A DNA stretch of 34,472 bases from assembly GCA_036897485.1 (NCBI GenBank), contig JAYMTF010000516.1, positions 1-34,472 of the forward strand. Direction: 5' to 3'. The position numbers and the translations under genes are program-made. This DNA comes from Pelargonium nanum. Lineage: Eukaryota > Streptophyta > Magnoliopsida > Geraniales > Geraniaceae. Below, in pieces: positions 24,001 through 33,310 of this stretch. The notes under the pieces are model-generated. The model was not told the origin of the DNA, searched no databases, and was given only the letters and a program-made list of their open reading frames with translations. Numbering within the stretch: the first letter of the stretch is position 1; every line of letters starts with the position of its first letter.

Positions 24001-25293
24001 CTCCCTACTTCTAATAAGCTCAAAAGACTATCCTGAAAGATTTGCCTTGTGGTCTTTTTAGATTAGTGGAGTCATTGTCCACTCAGGAATCTGGGGCTCG
24101 GTATAGTTGTGTGTATAATGAGCTTCGTAGTGAAACTGAGTACTAGAAGCTATGACAATTTGATACTACCAAAGGAAAAATAGAGATCCAAATGAAAGAG
24201 ACAAGTATTATGGGAGCCATTCTCCTACAAATCAAGGATATAGAGAAATAGAAATTGAAATGCCAGAGCACAGTGGTTTTGGAATGACATTGCAGAAGGG
24301 AAGGTTAATGAGTCCAGTTATTACCAAACATAAGGAAAATAATAAACCAAGAAATAAAAAATGATTTATACAAGAATATTGCATTAAAAAAAACCTACGT
24401 GTACTTCCGACATCCTTTGAAAAACTTTAGACATCTGCCCTTCAATGACTCAGCACTTTCTTCCAAGCATTGTATCTGTTTCACCAAACAACACAAAGAA
24501 ATGACTCACAGTCACATGTATTCAAAGCACACCAAGTTAAGAAGAATATAAGTCAAGAAAAAATGTATATGCTCTAACTGCTGACCGAAAGACCACGACA
24601 GTGAACCAATCCATCAATGAAGTACATATGCATATGCAATGCAATCAATAATCCATCAGCACATGTTATCATCAAAAATGAAAACCTAAATGTAGAACTA
24701 GATAAAGAGCCTTAATTTCAACTACTTTAATTTGGTTTTATAAAACTCTTAAAAAACACCTTCAGAATTAGCTTAGCCGCCTCGACACCTAGGGGTCATT
24801 ATTTCATTTATTTTGCTTCTGAAATTGCCTAATCACCTGTGACAATTATAATTTATGGTTAACTGAAACAATCTAATAGACTTTCCTACACAAGTTGGCA
24901 GCAATAAATTCAAATTCAGGTGGCTTGCAAACCGGCGGAGAACCTCTGGCTCATCACAGGAAGAATCAAATGCCGCAACCTCTTAACCAACCCAATGCTA
25001 AATGTTTATACTACAAAGGCCAGCACAAGAAAACCGGCTTCCAATTTTACGCAGTACCAATAAGACAATGTCAAATGCATCTCCCTCTAACTCTAATTTT
25101 CTGGAGAGAAAAGTTCACACAAAGTTTGGTTTCCAAGGATCAATTCAAATTCAAATACTTCAAAATCAAACTTAAGATAACGTGCAAAAAAAGAAAATGA
25201 CAATAGTAGCATTTGAAGCGAAAAGCAAAGGAAAAAGGAGAGCAAAACCTGTTGCCGAAACATCGGCGAATCGTCGAGCTTAGCGAACTGCAT
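12047..25293 (-). CDS. AGD3: ARF GTPase-activating protein AGD3/VAN3-like (BAR-PH-ArfGAP-ankyrin), complete, 19 exons
   Basis: Stimulates GTP hydrolysis on ARF GTPases in vesicle traffic; Arabidopsis AGD3/VAN3 acts at the trans-Golgi and in vein patterning. Exons, 5' to 3' on minus: 25293-25249, 24475-24399, 22911-22811, 21909-21839, 20528-20466, 20382-20338, 19381-19316, 19193-19146, 19055-18960, 18871-18830, 16769-16557, 16411-16259, 16182-15952, 15777-15691, 15613-15284, 14277-14138, 14061-13974, 12826-12333, 12161-12047. All phases agree and give 834 aa. Order: [12 protein letters not shown] start; BAR to about 230; PH about 292-440 ([20 protein letters not shown]); ArfGAP zinc finger C520-x2-C523-x16-C540-x2-C543 with arginine finger R548 in [10 protein letters not shown]; ankyrins about 743-820. 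Exon 3 is unusually divergent. Introns hold several transposon relics. The ACAP-class call is firm; AGD3 rather than AGD1 is a best guess. Confidence 0.93.
12988..13316. mobile_element. MITE in ARF-GAP intron 17
   Basis: A 329-base element in the intron between exons 17 and 18. The left end AGGGATGTGAACTTCTAATT matches the reverse complement of the right end, AGGGACATGAACTCTTCATT, and the similarity continues inward through ACAAATGAGAATGTAAACTA versus ATAAATGAAGACATGAACTA, about 48 bases per arm. No coding capacity. No clear target-site duplication. Confidence 0.7.
14497..14823. repeat. Three tandem copies of a 109-base unit in ARF-GAP intron
   Basis: Units start at 14497, 14606 and 14715, each at TACAAT.T.CATAAA and each ending near CTAACTTGAAAGAG. 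Copies are highly similar, with scattered substitutions, so the array is fairly young. Each unit holds ACTCTTTCA near the middle and TGAAAGAG at its end, which could pair as a stem. It lies in the 1006-base intron between exons 15 and 16. Confidence 0.92.
16770..18829 (-). other. Large intron 10 of ARF-GAP, no feature seen
   Basis: 2060 bases between exons 10 and 11, ending on both sides in consensus splice sites. Apart from AT-rich tracts and a short G run near 18670 I see no coding frame, terminal repeat or tandem array. Confidence 0.6.
20418..20430. repeat. Poly-G (poly-C on the transcript) run in a minimal intron
   Basis: Thirteen consecutive G, next to a GT/TG run, inside the 83-base intron 20383-20465 of the ARF-GAP. 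On the transcript this is a C-tract about 35-48 bases before the acceptor. It occupies about a sixth of the intron. Confidence 0.85.
21275..21316 (-). mobile_element. RTE-type LINE 3' end fragment in ARF-GAP intron
   Basis: On the minus strand this reads GGATTGGGACAAGGCTTTGT followed by TATTGTTGTGG. It closely resembles the conserved 3' terminus of plant RTE LINEs (TTGGGATAAGGCTTTGTTG with a short GTT-type tail). Only the tail end remains. It could also be a SINE that borrowed this tail. Confidence 0.55.
21330..21480. repeat. Dispersed repeat, copy 1 (ARF-GAP intron 4)
   Basis: Shares an ordered set of blocks with copy 2 at 22190-22345: TATCTTGTTCAGGTTAGCTC, then CTAGGCT.AAATG, ATTGGGACGAGT, AGTGCTCAGCTCGGCT and ATCACTA. 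The order and spacing match, which points to one ancestral element or duplicated segment. Function unknown. Confidence 0.7.
22190..22345. repeat. Dispersed repeat, copy 2 (ARF-GAP intron 3)
   Basis: Direct-repeat partner of 21330-21480, about 865 bases away in the adjacent intron. The small exon 4 (21839-21909) lies between the two copies. Same block order, with small insertions and substitutions. Confidence 0.7.
23080..23345 (+). mobile_element. Possible LTR-like fragment in ARF-GAP intron 2
   Basis: The stretch has the layout of the core of a copia-type LTR: ACTATAAAATGGG as a TATA region at 23263-23275, then GTGAATAATATGAATCC and a CTCTCATTTTTCAC tract. No paired LTR, primer-binding site or pol frame was found in the 1487-base intron. 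This is a weak call. Confidence 0.25.
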
Positions 25294-25595
25294 GTTTGCG
25301 ATTGTGGACGGCGAGAGACGGCTGAATCCGGAGAAGAAGCGGCGACGGGAAAGAGAGAGAAACGAAAGGAGATGGTTGTTGGATAGGGTTAAGTAGTGAG
25401 CGGAATTGGAGGAGCATCGTCGTTGGTGTGTTGAAATTCTTGCGGATTTTCATGGCTACCACTAGAAATATCTTACCCGCCTTTTTCTCTCTTCTCCTCC
25501 TCTCTCTCTCTCTCTCACAACTGCAACCACCTTCCCTGCGTGCTTCAGCAATAAATAAAATAAAAATGAACCCCCCATGTTTTAAAAATAAGGTA
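25294..25595 (-). promoter_or_regulatory. ARF-GAP 5' leader and promoter
   Basis: The minus-strand start codon at 25293 is preceded by a G/A-rich stretch on the plus strand (25300-25440), which is pyrimidine-rich on the transcript. A (TC)n run lies at 25500-25516. Such TC/GA tracts are frequent around plant transcription starts. The exact start site is not visible. Confidence 0.4.
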
Positions 25596-25984
25596 GCGGC
25601 AACTTTACATAAGTACCCTAAATTATAAGTTAATTTTATTCTGGTACCCTAAACTATTTTTCACATCATCTAACTCCCTGCACTTTCAAAATATCAAACC
25701 GTTAGTTAAGTTTCACATCATTTTTATTATATTTTTCTAGAAAATTTACATAAACCGCCAAAAAATTCATCATGAAACATTGCTTGAAAATCAAGAACGT
25801 CATGAACGTACTCTAAAAAAAATCATTGACATTAAATAAAAAACAATTCAAATAGTATATTTCGTTAAACTTAACTTACATTTTGAAAGTGCGGGGAGCC
25901 AGATGATGTGAAAAATAGTTTAGGGTACATGAATGCAAAAAAAAAAAAATCAAGGTACTATTGTGAAGTTACCCCAGTAAGGTA
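25589..25984. mobile_element. MITE with 7-base target-site duplication between ARF-GAP and DUF3444 genes
   Basis: The body is 25596-25977, about 382 bases, flanked by the direct repeat TAAGGTA at 25589-25595 and 25978-25984. Terminal inverted repeats of about 100 bases share GTACCCTAAACTATTTTTCA, CATCATCT, and GCACTTTCAAAAT. The outer ends (GCAACTTTAC versus GTAACTTCAC) are more diverged. No coding capacity. The class cannot be fixed from the duplication length alone. Confidence 0.8.
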
Positions 25985-25991
25985 AAAACTT

Positions 25992-26219
25992 CAATTTGGT
26001 ACCTGAACTTTCATGTTTCGAACTGATTTAATCTCTAAACTTTTTTAGCCCAAAATAGTCTCAAATTTTCGTGTTTCGACCCAATTTGATTCCAAAATAG
26101 TTCCTAAACTTTCAAATATTGATCCAGAATGGCCCCTAAACTCTCAAATTATTGACCCATTTAGTCCTTGAACTTTCCAAATTAGTAAATATTTGAAAGT
26201 TCAATTTAGTACCAAATTG
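25992..26219. mobile_element. Second short inverted-repeat element upstream of DUF3444 gene
   Basis: The left arm CAATTTGGTACCTGAACTTT (from 25992) matches the reverse complement of 26192-26219, CAATTTGGTACTAAATTGAACTTTCA, with a small gap. Inside are about four degenerate repeats of a CCTAAACTTTCAAAT / GACCCAATTT type unit, a very common plant dispersed repeat. It abuts the neighbouring MITE almost directly. Confidence 0.6.
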
Positions 26220-26257
26220 GTCTTCTACCTATAAATAATAATGCTCATATTAATTTT

Positions 26258-26267
26258 TATATAAATA
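26258..26267 (+). promoter_or_regulatory. TATA box of the DUF3444 gene
   Basis: TATATAAATA lies 160 bases before the chosen ATG, right of the second inverted-repeat element, and is followed by a CT-rich leader (26350-26362). Position and context fit a core promoter. A weaker ATAAATAATA lies at 26231. Confidence 0.55.
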
Positions 26268-26417
26268 AAAAAGTATTTGACGCCTCCATTGTTTGACACG
26301 TTTCTTGTGGAAGTACATACACGCAAAACTTGTCTCCAACCTTGCTCTGCTTCTCTCTCTCATGTCCATTTGGTTCATAGTTGCAATCCAGAGCTCTGTC
26401 TGGTTCAATCTTGATTA

Positions 26418-28388
26418 ATGTTTGTTGATATGAATCTGAAGAGAGTTGAGGCTATTCGAGAAATGAATGTTGCTGAGGTCTTGATGCTCAGTGAGGACTA
26501 CATTGGTGCTAGAGACAAGCTGGTCCGAGCCAAACAGCTATTTCCACAGCTTGATGATGACATTGATCCAATGTTAACACTCTGTAACATATTTATATCA
26601 GCAAACAATCTCAAGCTATCCTCCATGGTTGATCATTACTGGGTTCTTGAGCTCATGCCCTCTTCAACCTCCTCTGACATCGCTTCTCGTTACCACAAGC
26701 TTGTTCATCTACTACAAGCCATCAAGAACAAGTTCTCTGCTACTGATTTGGCACTAGAGCTCGTCGAGAGCGCATATAATGTGCTTTCGGATCAAGAAAA
26801 GCGACACGAGTTTGATTCGAGGAGGAAGGAGAATTGGGAGTTAAAAAATATTGCAGCTTGCTATGACTTTGATCAAGAAGATGATACTGCAAGTGTTCAA
26901 GAAACCAGCAAAGAGGAGGGTTTTTGTGCTGTTGTTCAAGAATTCTACAACTTTGATCAAGAAGATGGTACTGTAAGTGTTCAAGAAACCAGCAAAGAGG
27001 ATGGTTTTTGTGCTGTTGTTCAAGAATTCTACAACTTTGAGCAAAATAGGAAGGTTGAGGTTTTTGAGGCTGGTCAAGTTTGGGCTGTTCATTATCATCA
27101 TCACTATCAGAGAGATGTGATTCACAATTTTCGGTATGCATCGATCTTGGTTAGCTGTGGAAATGAGCTCACCGTGGCATGGTTGAAACCGGCGCCTCTC
27201 ACTGAAAGTGAGAGGCAATGGCACGACGCGAACTTGCCATTTTCGTGTGGCTCGTTCGATCTTGATTCTGATATGATTGAAGATGTGAGTCCAGAGATCT
27301 TTTCTTACAAATGTTGTGACATGGTGGGAGATTATGAGTTCAAGAAGTACCCAAGAAAGGGTGAGATTTGGGCAGTGTACAAGACCTGGAATCTTGATGA
27401 GTGGCTTCACAGTCCTGAAACAATGAGTGATTGCAGATCTGATCTTGTTGAAATGGTCACTGAATTTTCACAATTTTCTGGCGGATCTTGTGTTCATTTG
27501 GTGAAAATGGATGGTTTCAGGAGTGTATTCAAGAGAGCAACAGATGGAAATATCCACATCCCTCCACAGAACTGGTACATCTTCTCTCACAACATTCCTG
27601 CACATAGGCTAATGGGTGGAGACATAGACAAGGTTGTTAATGGCGTGTTCGAGCTCGATCAGCTATCTCTGCCCGACGAGTTTGTACACTATTCGAACAC
27701 CCGTTATGCCGGAAAAGAGATTCCAAATCGGAACTGGTTAGCTGAAGGTCAGATTTGGACCATATACTGTGTTGAAAACAACATGCCTCAACAATACACT
27801 AGAATTGACAGAGCCATTTCAGAGACTGAAGTGAGCGTCACATTCTTGGAACCAGAAGCAGTTCTTGGATACGAGGTTGAGTGGATGCAAGAAAATCTGC
27901 CCGTCACATGTGGGATGTTTCGGCTCAGCAAAACCAGTGTCGTTCTGGAAATGTCTCGGTTTTCACATTTGGTCGAGGCTCAGCAACTTCAAGCCGAGTC
28001 TGAGGAGCTATGTTACGTGATTTACCCGAAAAAAGGCGAGGTTTGGGCTATGTACAAGAACTGGAATGGCAAGTGGAAGCATTGTGATTACAAGAGTCAC
28101 CAATGTTGTGTAGTTGAGATCCTATCAGAGTTCTCAGATGGAAATGGCATCAAGATAGCAAGTCTAGGGGAGGTTGAGGATTGCTTGACCTTCTTCCAGA
28201 GGCAGCAACAAAATGGTTTCGAGCTGGTTCGGGTGGTGCCACAATCAGAGATGCTTAGCTTCTCTCATCGGATTCCGGCTTTCAGGGTACCGGGAATAGG
28301 AAGTTATGGCATACCAGAAGAGTCTTGGCATTTGGAACCTAGTGCTTTGCCTCCCATGCATAGTATACAAATGAAATCCGAAAGATAA
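26418..28388 (+). CDS. DUF3444 protein with degenerate J domain, intronless, 656 aa
   Basis: A plant-specific family of J-domain-like proteins with two C-terminal DUF3444 modules; molecular role unknown. Order: family N-terminal helix pair (about 5-62; MNLKRVEAIREM and AKQLFPQL), J-like region about 73-138 ending VLSDQEKRHEFDSRR, a repeat linker 149-210, DUF3444 copy 1 about 217-420 (AGQVWAVHY and YPRKGEIWAVYKTWN) and copy 2 about 444-640 (EGQIWTIYC and YPKKGEVWAMYKNWN). Where active J domains read HPDKNKF this one reads QAIKNKF, so all three HPD residues are replaced and Hsp70 stimulation is unlikely. A perfect-phase 84-base tandem duplication lies at 26862-27029. The first ATG is used; the next, 12 bases on, starts closer to the family's usual first residues. 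Convergent with SRP68, 194 bases between stops. Confidence 0.9.
   Translation: MFVDMNLKRVEAIREMNVAEVLMLSEDYIGARDKLVRAKQLFPQLDDDIDPMLTLCNIFISANNLKLSSMVDHYWVLELMPSSTSSDIASRYHKLVHLLQAIKNKFSATDLALELVESAYNVLSDQEKRHEFDSRRKENWELKNIAACYDFDQEDDTASVQETSKEEGFCAVVQEFYNFDQEDGTVSVQETSKEDGFCAVVQEFYNFEQNRKVEVFEAGQVWAVHYHHHYQRDVIHNFRYASILVSCGNELTVAWLKPAPLTESERQWHDANLPFSCGSFDLDSDMIEDVSPEIFSYKCCDMVGDYEFKKYPRKGEIWAVYKTWNLDEWLHSPETMSDCRSDLVEMVTEFSQFSGGSCVHLVKMDGFRSVFKRATDGNIHIPPQNWYIFSHNIPAHRLMGGDIDKVVNGVFELDQLSLPDEFVHYSNTRYAGKEIPNRNWLAEGQIWTIYCVENNMPQQYTRIDRAISETEVSVTFLEPEAVLGYEVEWMQENLPVTCGMFRLSKTSVVLEMSRFSHLVEAQQLQAESEELCYVIYPKKGEVWAMYKNWNGKWKHCDYKSHQCCVVEILSEFSDGNGIKIASLGEVEDCLTFFQRQQQNGFELVRVVPQSEMLSFSHRIPAFRVPGIGSYGIPEESWHLEPSALPPMHSIQMKSER
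26862..27044 (+). repeat. 84-base in-frame coding tandem repeat
   Basis: Two full units (26862-26945 and 26946-27029), plus the start of a third at 27030, encode a 28-residue block. It begins YDFDQEDDTASV / YNFDQEDGTVSV and ends GFCAVVQEF, and the remnant is YNFEQN. The units are nearly identical at DNA level, so the duplication is recent. It extends the acidic linker just before the first DUF3444 module. Confidence 0.95.
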
Positions 28389-28582
28389 AAAAGTGGATCC
28401 GAAAGATAAATGTAATTGCAACTAAAATGCATTTGCCACGTTGGTTCCATGTCGAAAACTCCAAAATTGAGAAACAAAATTCAAAAGGCATCACCAGAGA
28501 CGACGATTTCGGTATGGTTACAAAAATTTGCTAAAGTCCGAATATTAAACGGCGACTATATCCGAAACTCCAACATGATAAC
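28389..28582. other. Convergent 194-base spacer, overlapping 3' UTRs likely
   Basis: Lies between the DUF3444 stop and the SRP68 stop. A short direct repeat, ATCCGAAAGATAAA, spans the DUF3444 stop (28376-28389) and recurs at 28397-28410, giving a second in-line copy of the terminal codons just after the gene. No separate terminator is recognisable. Confidence 0.5.
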
Positions 28583-31500
28583 TTAACCCCAAAGCCTACC
28601 TAAGAAGCCCTTCTTCTTCATCCTGTTTTCAAGAGATGGGAAGTCAATGAAATTGTAGGCAAGGTCCAGTACAATAGGATTGCGCGGGATTGTCTGGAAG
28701 GCCGGAGGGAAGGCTTCAATGCGTGAAGAACCTTTCGCGTTTGAATCACCAACCGCAGACTCGTAGAGATCTAGTTTATCAAGAAGGTACTTCTCCGGCT
28801 GAAAATAATAATAAATAACAAAGTATGTAACACCAATAATTGAATAAAGATGCAAAAGTAATATTAGAGGAAACACAATTAAGGCAGGTCCTAATTCATG
28901 CATCAATTCAATGATGACGACGATGGGATCCTAGTTCAAAATCATTGGGACCTAAGGTTACAGATCATATGCCCGCAATTTCTTTTTATTTTCTTTTCTT
29001 TATATGATAACCAAATATATAGTTACATCACATGATATCTGGTTAAAAGGAATAGAAGTAAAAAAGATCAAACAATACCTTCTTGTCAGCTCCAGTCAAT
29101 GATATGGCAGAGATTTTTTTCGAGAGATTCTCTGGAGCCTTCTCCACTTCAATGATCCCTGTTGCATGCTCTATACAACTATTAGATCTGCACTCTTCAG
29201 AAAGAGCCTTCAACTCTTTGATCAACATCTGTTAGACAAATAGAAAAATGTAAATGTTATGCTTTACATTGTTGTTTACCTTACCAGCTAAGAACCTGAA
29301 CACAAGTTAAATCAATCCAACAAAGCAAAAGATCTGCAAGTATCCTATAATATAATCTTCTTCTTTTTTCTTGGAGGGAATTAGAAAGTAGAAACACTGT
29401 AATAAAGTTTATCAACTTGAATAATTCTTTCCTAATAGATGGACAAGAGAAATATTGAAAAAGTCATATGCAAAAGTCTGTCCATACATGCTGAACAATT
29501 GACGAGATTGAAACCTGCATATACAGACCTGATAGCTGCCACCCGACGACTGAAATTTCTTTAGGGCATCATCTGCCAGAGAGCGAGCACGGCAGAATAA
29601 TGCATATGCTTCCGCCCTCTTTCCAGCTGAACTGTATGATTTTGCCAAATAAAAGCACCTGCCAACATGATCCCCATAGATCAATTTTAGCACGAAATTA
29701 TATCTACCAATACCCACATACAATTAAATCACAAAGACCTTGTATAGATGTATCCAACCACCCCAAAAAAAATGGGCATGCAAGTCAAACAAAGTATAAC
29801 ATGGGTGTGATCCATATATGGCTTAAATCACACACAATGTATTCTAACAATAATAAAAGAGCTCAGATTAAGCAGACCTTTCAGCTCGAAAAGCTAAAGA
29901 TTTTAGCACACACTCTTCAGCAAATGCCTCTTCTTCTGGCTTTCTATCTCTTCCAGAACTAACTAAGTCAGAAAGATCAGCTGTATTCTGCCAAATATTA
30001 ACATCAACTTAATAACGATTCTCCAATGTATAAAAGTATGGGATTTAAACTACTCAGTAGAAGTCTGAAGTGTCGCTCTTTAAAAAGAAATGAATGGCAA
30101 AACTCCAACGCAAAGAGAAGGTAAACCTGTAATAGAAGATCATATAAGCGAACAAGCTCTTCAGGCCTGGTGACTTTTTCATTTTTGTCATCACGGCGCC
30201 TAGTAAGTTTACTTTTTGCAATGCTAACCAATAACAGGTTTCGTTCAATAGTCCGCTGTCCTAGTACAGCACTAACAGCTTTATCAAGACCATTCAAGTC
30301 ATCTTTCACGTTTTCAGCATTACCTGCATTGGCCTAAAAGACAGAATGTCAGGACTCAACAATCTGAAGATATAAACAAAAGCCACAACACTTAACAATA
30401 AAACAATAAAAGGCTAGAAAGTTGGACGAATCTTTTATCAAAATTCCTTGAAATCTTCTACTCATATTCTCCTCCCCCAGTCCGTCCTATCACCTATGTA
30501 ATGTCACTTTCTTTGTTAAGTCATGCATTATCATATAGTTCCTTATTACTTCTTCCCATGATAATTTAGGCCTACCCCTACCTCTCTCGGGTATTTCCCT
30601 TCATCTTAACTTCAATTGAAACTATCCCAACTCTTGATCGGATAGTTTCATTCTTAACATCATCTTTACAAGTACTACTACAAAGTCACCTAAGCATTCT
30701 CATCTCCACTGCGCTATCCTCTCACAACCCTCCTTTTCCGAGCTCGGTTTCTTAATGATCAATTCATATTCAAACCACAGACCAAAAATGTATTCTTGGG
30801 TCGAGGCACTTAACAAAAAAGTTACAAATACAAGAGTGGAACAAAGATAAAGACCAAAGGGTTGAAATAAACAAAAGGTTTAGTTTGCCTCACCAAATCA
30901 CTGCGGATGCAGCTCCTGGCCTCGTGATAAGCAGCAAAAATTTTGTCAAAAATGACTAATCTTTTCTCAGCTGGGACTGAATCTGCTGCTGGGCCGTGTA
31001 AATCTTTCTCCAGTTCTTGAGCTGATCAGGGTTTATATGTAAAAAATGAAACGTGAATTCGCCTTTGGATTGTCATTACAAGTATAAATCAAGCATATAC
31101 AAAATATCATACAGATACATTACACGCCACAATCATGTTTCACAAAATGTTGGAAGAAAAGAATATGAAGTAAAATAGGCAAAAAGAAATCAATAAAGTA
31201 AAAGCATCTAAACTTGGCTAAATTATTTCAGCCACAAAAGAAAAAATGGTTTGGCTTCATATAATAAGAAAATACAAATTGTCATTTTTTTTGTTCAGCA
31301 ACATAATGGCTTTATTATAAATAAAATAAAATAAAAAAACCTAGCCATACACCCCGGATAGCAATTAGTCAGGTACAACTGGAAGGGCATGCTATTTTCT
31401 ATCTAGATATGCATCTGCTTGCCAGATACATATACATCACAGCTGTAATTCACAAAGAAGCAAAAAATGTATATTTATGACTCCATTTGAAAGGATTCAA

Positions 31501-33310
31501 AAATGAATGAGAAAAAGAACTAATATTTTTTTCTGTTATCTCAATTGTAACACCCATAAGTGTCATTTGCCATAGAAATGGTATTCTTGTTTGGCACAAA
31601 GATAATCAACACAGGGATTCCGTAATTACAAAATATGGGACTATAAAGGTTGATTCTACAGTCATTTTGTAGAACTCATCAACTAGTAATAAGAGTCTAT
31701 CATGCCACACATAAATATCCATAGAGAAGGTAGATCTCTCTTGTGTGGTAAGACAACTAGACTACTAAGCGTGCTGAACAAAGTTTTCCAGCATATGGTC
31801 CAGCCTGTAGCTGCGCAGAAGTGATAGGACTAATACTTCTAATAGGGCCTGAGTTAAAATAGATTCTTTCTCACCAAGTTCACAAGTGATCCCATTTTGT
31901 CATCAGATCCAGTAAGAGGCCAAAGATAGTACATAGTTTTTGGACAAGTCATGTCCATAACAGGCACCACTAGCATGTGGCTCTAAAAGTATGATTAATC
32001 AGTATTGAAGAAAAATTGGTATACCAATCTGATACATTTTAGATTACTATGTTCAATTTAGAACTCCAATGAACACACGCAGAGAAGGAGGTGCGCAGGC
32101 AATAGACAAAACCAGGCCAACTATTGTGAATTATAACAGGTTCAGACATTGATGATATCGAAAGTGATGTTTGTATACTAAATAACAGGTTTCTTACTCA
32201 AGAACTATGTTGCCTTCATTACCAATCTTTGGAAGGGATAAGACAAACCTTTTAAAATCGCAACCCGAGTTTTTGCATTGGAGATTGGAAATCTATGGCC
32301 AAGCCAATTGAATTCAGTCATAGAAGCAGCTTGCTGGGACCGAGCCTCAGTCATAACAGCCTGCAGGGAGTAGAACACATAAGAATATATTTGGCTCAAG
32401 CCTGTGAAGGATAAATCTACATGTTAAACTGCAGTTCAACCCAAAAGCCTAAGCTAGCGGGTAGAGAGCTCAATTAATATATCATGTTGTAATAATTCAT
32501 ATTCTTTAAACGTGGGATCCTTCAACACTACATATTGGAGAAGCAGGAGCATTCTACGCTAAACCCTAGTATAGATATATTATACTACTCATTTATATAT
32601 AGAAACAGAGTACTATAATCCCAAACATTGTAGAAGCCTGGCACAAGAATATAATCAAAGTAACTGCTATAAATGCAATAAAAGAAATCATGACACAGCA
32701 GGAAATCCTGTTTGAACTGTCAAACTCACCTCTAGTTTAGCTTTGAAAAGGTCCAGTGCAGGTCCTTCCATCTCACCAATCTGTAAAAGTTCAGAGGTTT
32801 GCAAATTGGACTGACCAACTTTGTGCAGGCAATAACGAATACTTGGTTCTAGCTCCTCAACACGCTCACGACACAAAACTTGGTTCTCCAAGTCTCCATA
32901 TTTGCCAAGTTCCTCATAAACAGCCCTATAAGATTTACATGCAAAGTTAGCCAGCCACCAGATCCACAAAATCAAGAGATGGACAGAGAAATCTACCTGC
33001 CCCTACTTCTAGGGGCCTAATGTTGCTAACATGGTGAAGAAGACAAGGATCTAACCCCAAGGGATTTTCAAAATCATATGCCGTCCCATTTGGGGTCGAT
33101 GATCATATTATTTCTATTTATTTCAACTTGAGAATTATTTAACGAGGAGACACGTTGGTTAGGTATTTTCAACATCAAAGCAGCTATAAAAAAATGCAGA
33201 GATACCAAAGAAAGAAGGGTGCACCTGGCACTTTTGAAATTCATCAAGGCAGTATCCCAATTCTGATCTTGCTCAAACAACAAACTCCCCTTCATATAAG
33301 ATGCATATGC
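28583..33310 (-). CDS. SRP68: Signal recognition particle 68 kDa subunit, C-terminal nine exons (5' partial)
   Basis: SRP68 pairs with SRP72 on 7S RNA in the particle that targets ribosomes to the ER. Exons, 5' to 3' on minus: 33310-33225, 32925-32730, 32360-32249, 31021-30894, 30333-30127, 29987-29878, 29658-29529, 29228-29079, 28798-28583. Together they keep frame and give 444 aa to a TAA at 28585-28583. Recognisable segments in order: AYASYMKGSLLFEQDQNWDT, ELGKYGDLENQVLCRERVEE, ARSQQAASMTEFNWLGHRFP, DDLNGLDKAVSAVLGQRTIE, RRRDDKNEKVTRPEELVRLY, CFYLAKSYSSAGKRAEAYAL, NSCIEHATGI, and the SRP72-binding tail FPPAFQTIPRNPIVLDLAYN ending FLGRLWG. Plant SRP68 is about 600 aa, so about 160 N-terminal residues (the RNA-binding part) should lie beyond the right edge. 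I found no exon for them in 33311-34472. Confidence 0.92.
30490..30725 (-). pseudogene. RTE-type LINE reverse-transcriptase C-terminal relic
   Basis: Within the SRP68 intron 30334-30893. Minus-strand frames read AVEMRMLR, then a stop, then DDVKNETIRSRVGIVSIEVK; after an internal deletion or frame change comes RGRGRPKLSWEEVIRNYMIM followed by HDLTKKVTLHR and a stop. These match the closing part of plant RTE-clade LINE ORFs (EMRMLRW..., IRNEDIR..GVAPIE, RGRPKKTWEEVI..D). Much of the middle, including the WFGH segment, is gone. Dead fragment, same strand as its host gene. Confidence 0.75.
31022..32248 (-). other. Intron of SRP68, no feature seen
   Basis: 1227 AT-rich bases between the exon ending AILK and the exon starting QELEKD. 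An AATAAAATAAAATAAA run near 31320 is simple sequence. No coding frame or terminal repeat recognised. Confidence 0.5.

Noticed and set aside
26740-27410. Two long minus-strand frames (133 and 189 codons) antisense to the DUF3444 gene
   Set aside because: They mirror the repetitive, biased codons of the plus-strand gene, including its 84-base repeat, and have no family features.
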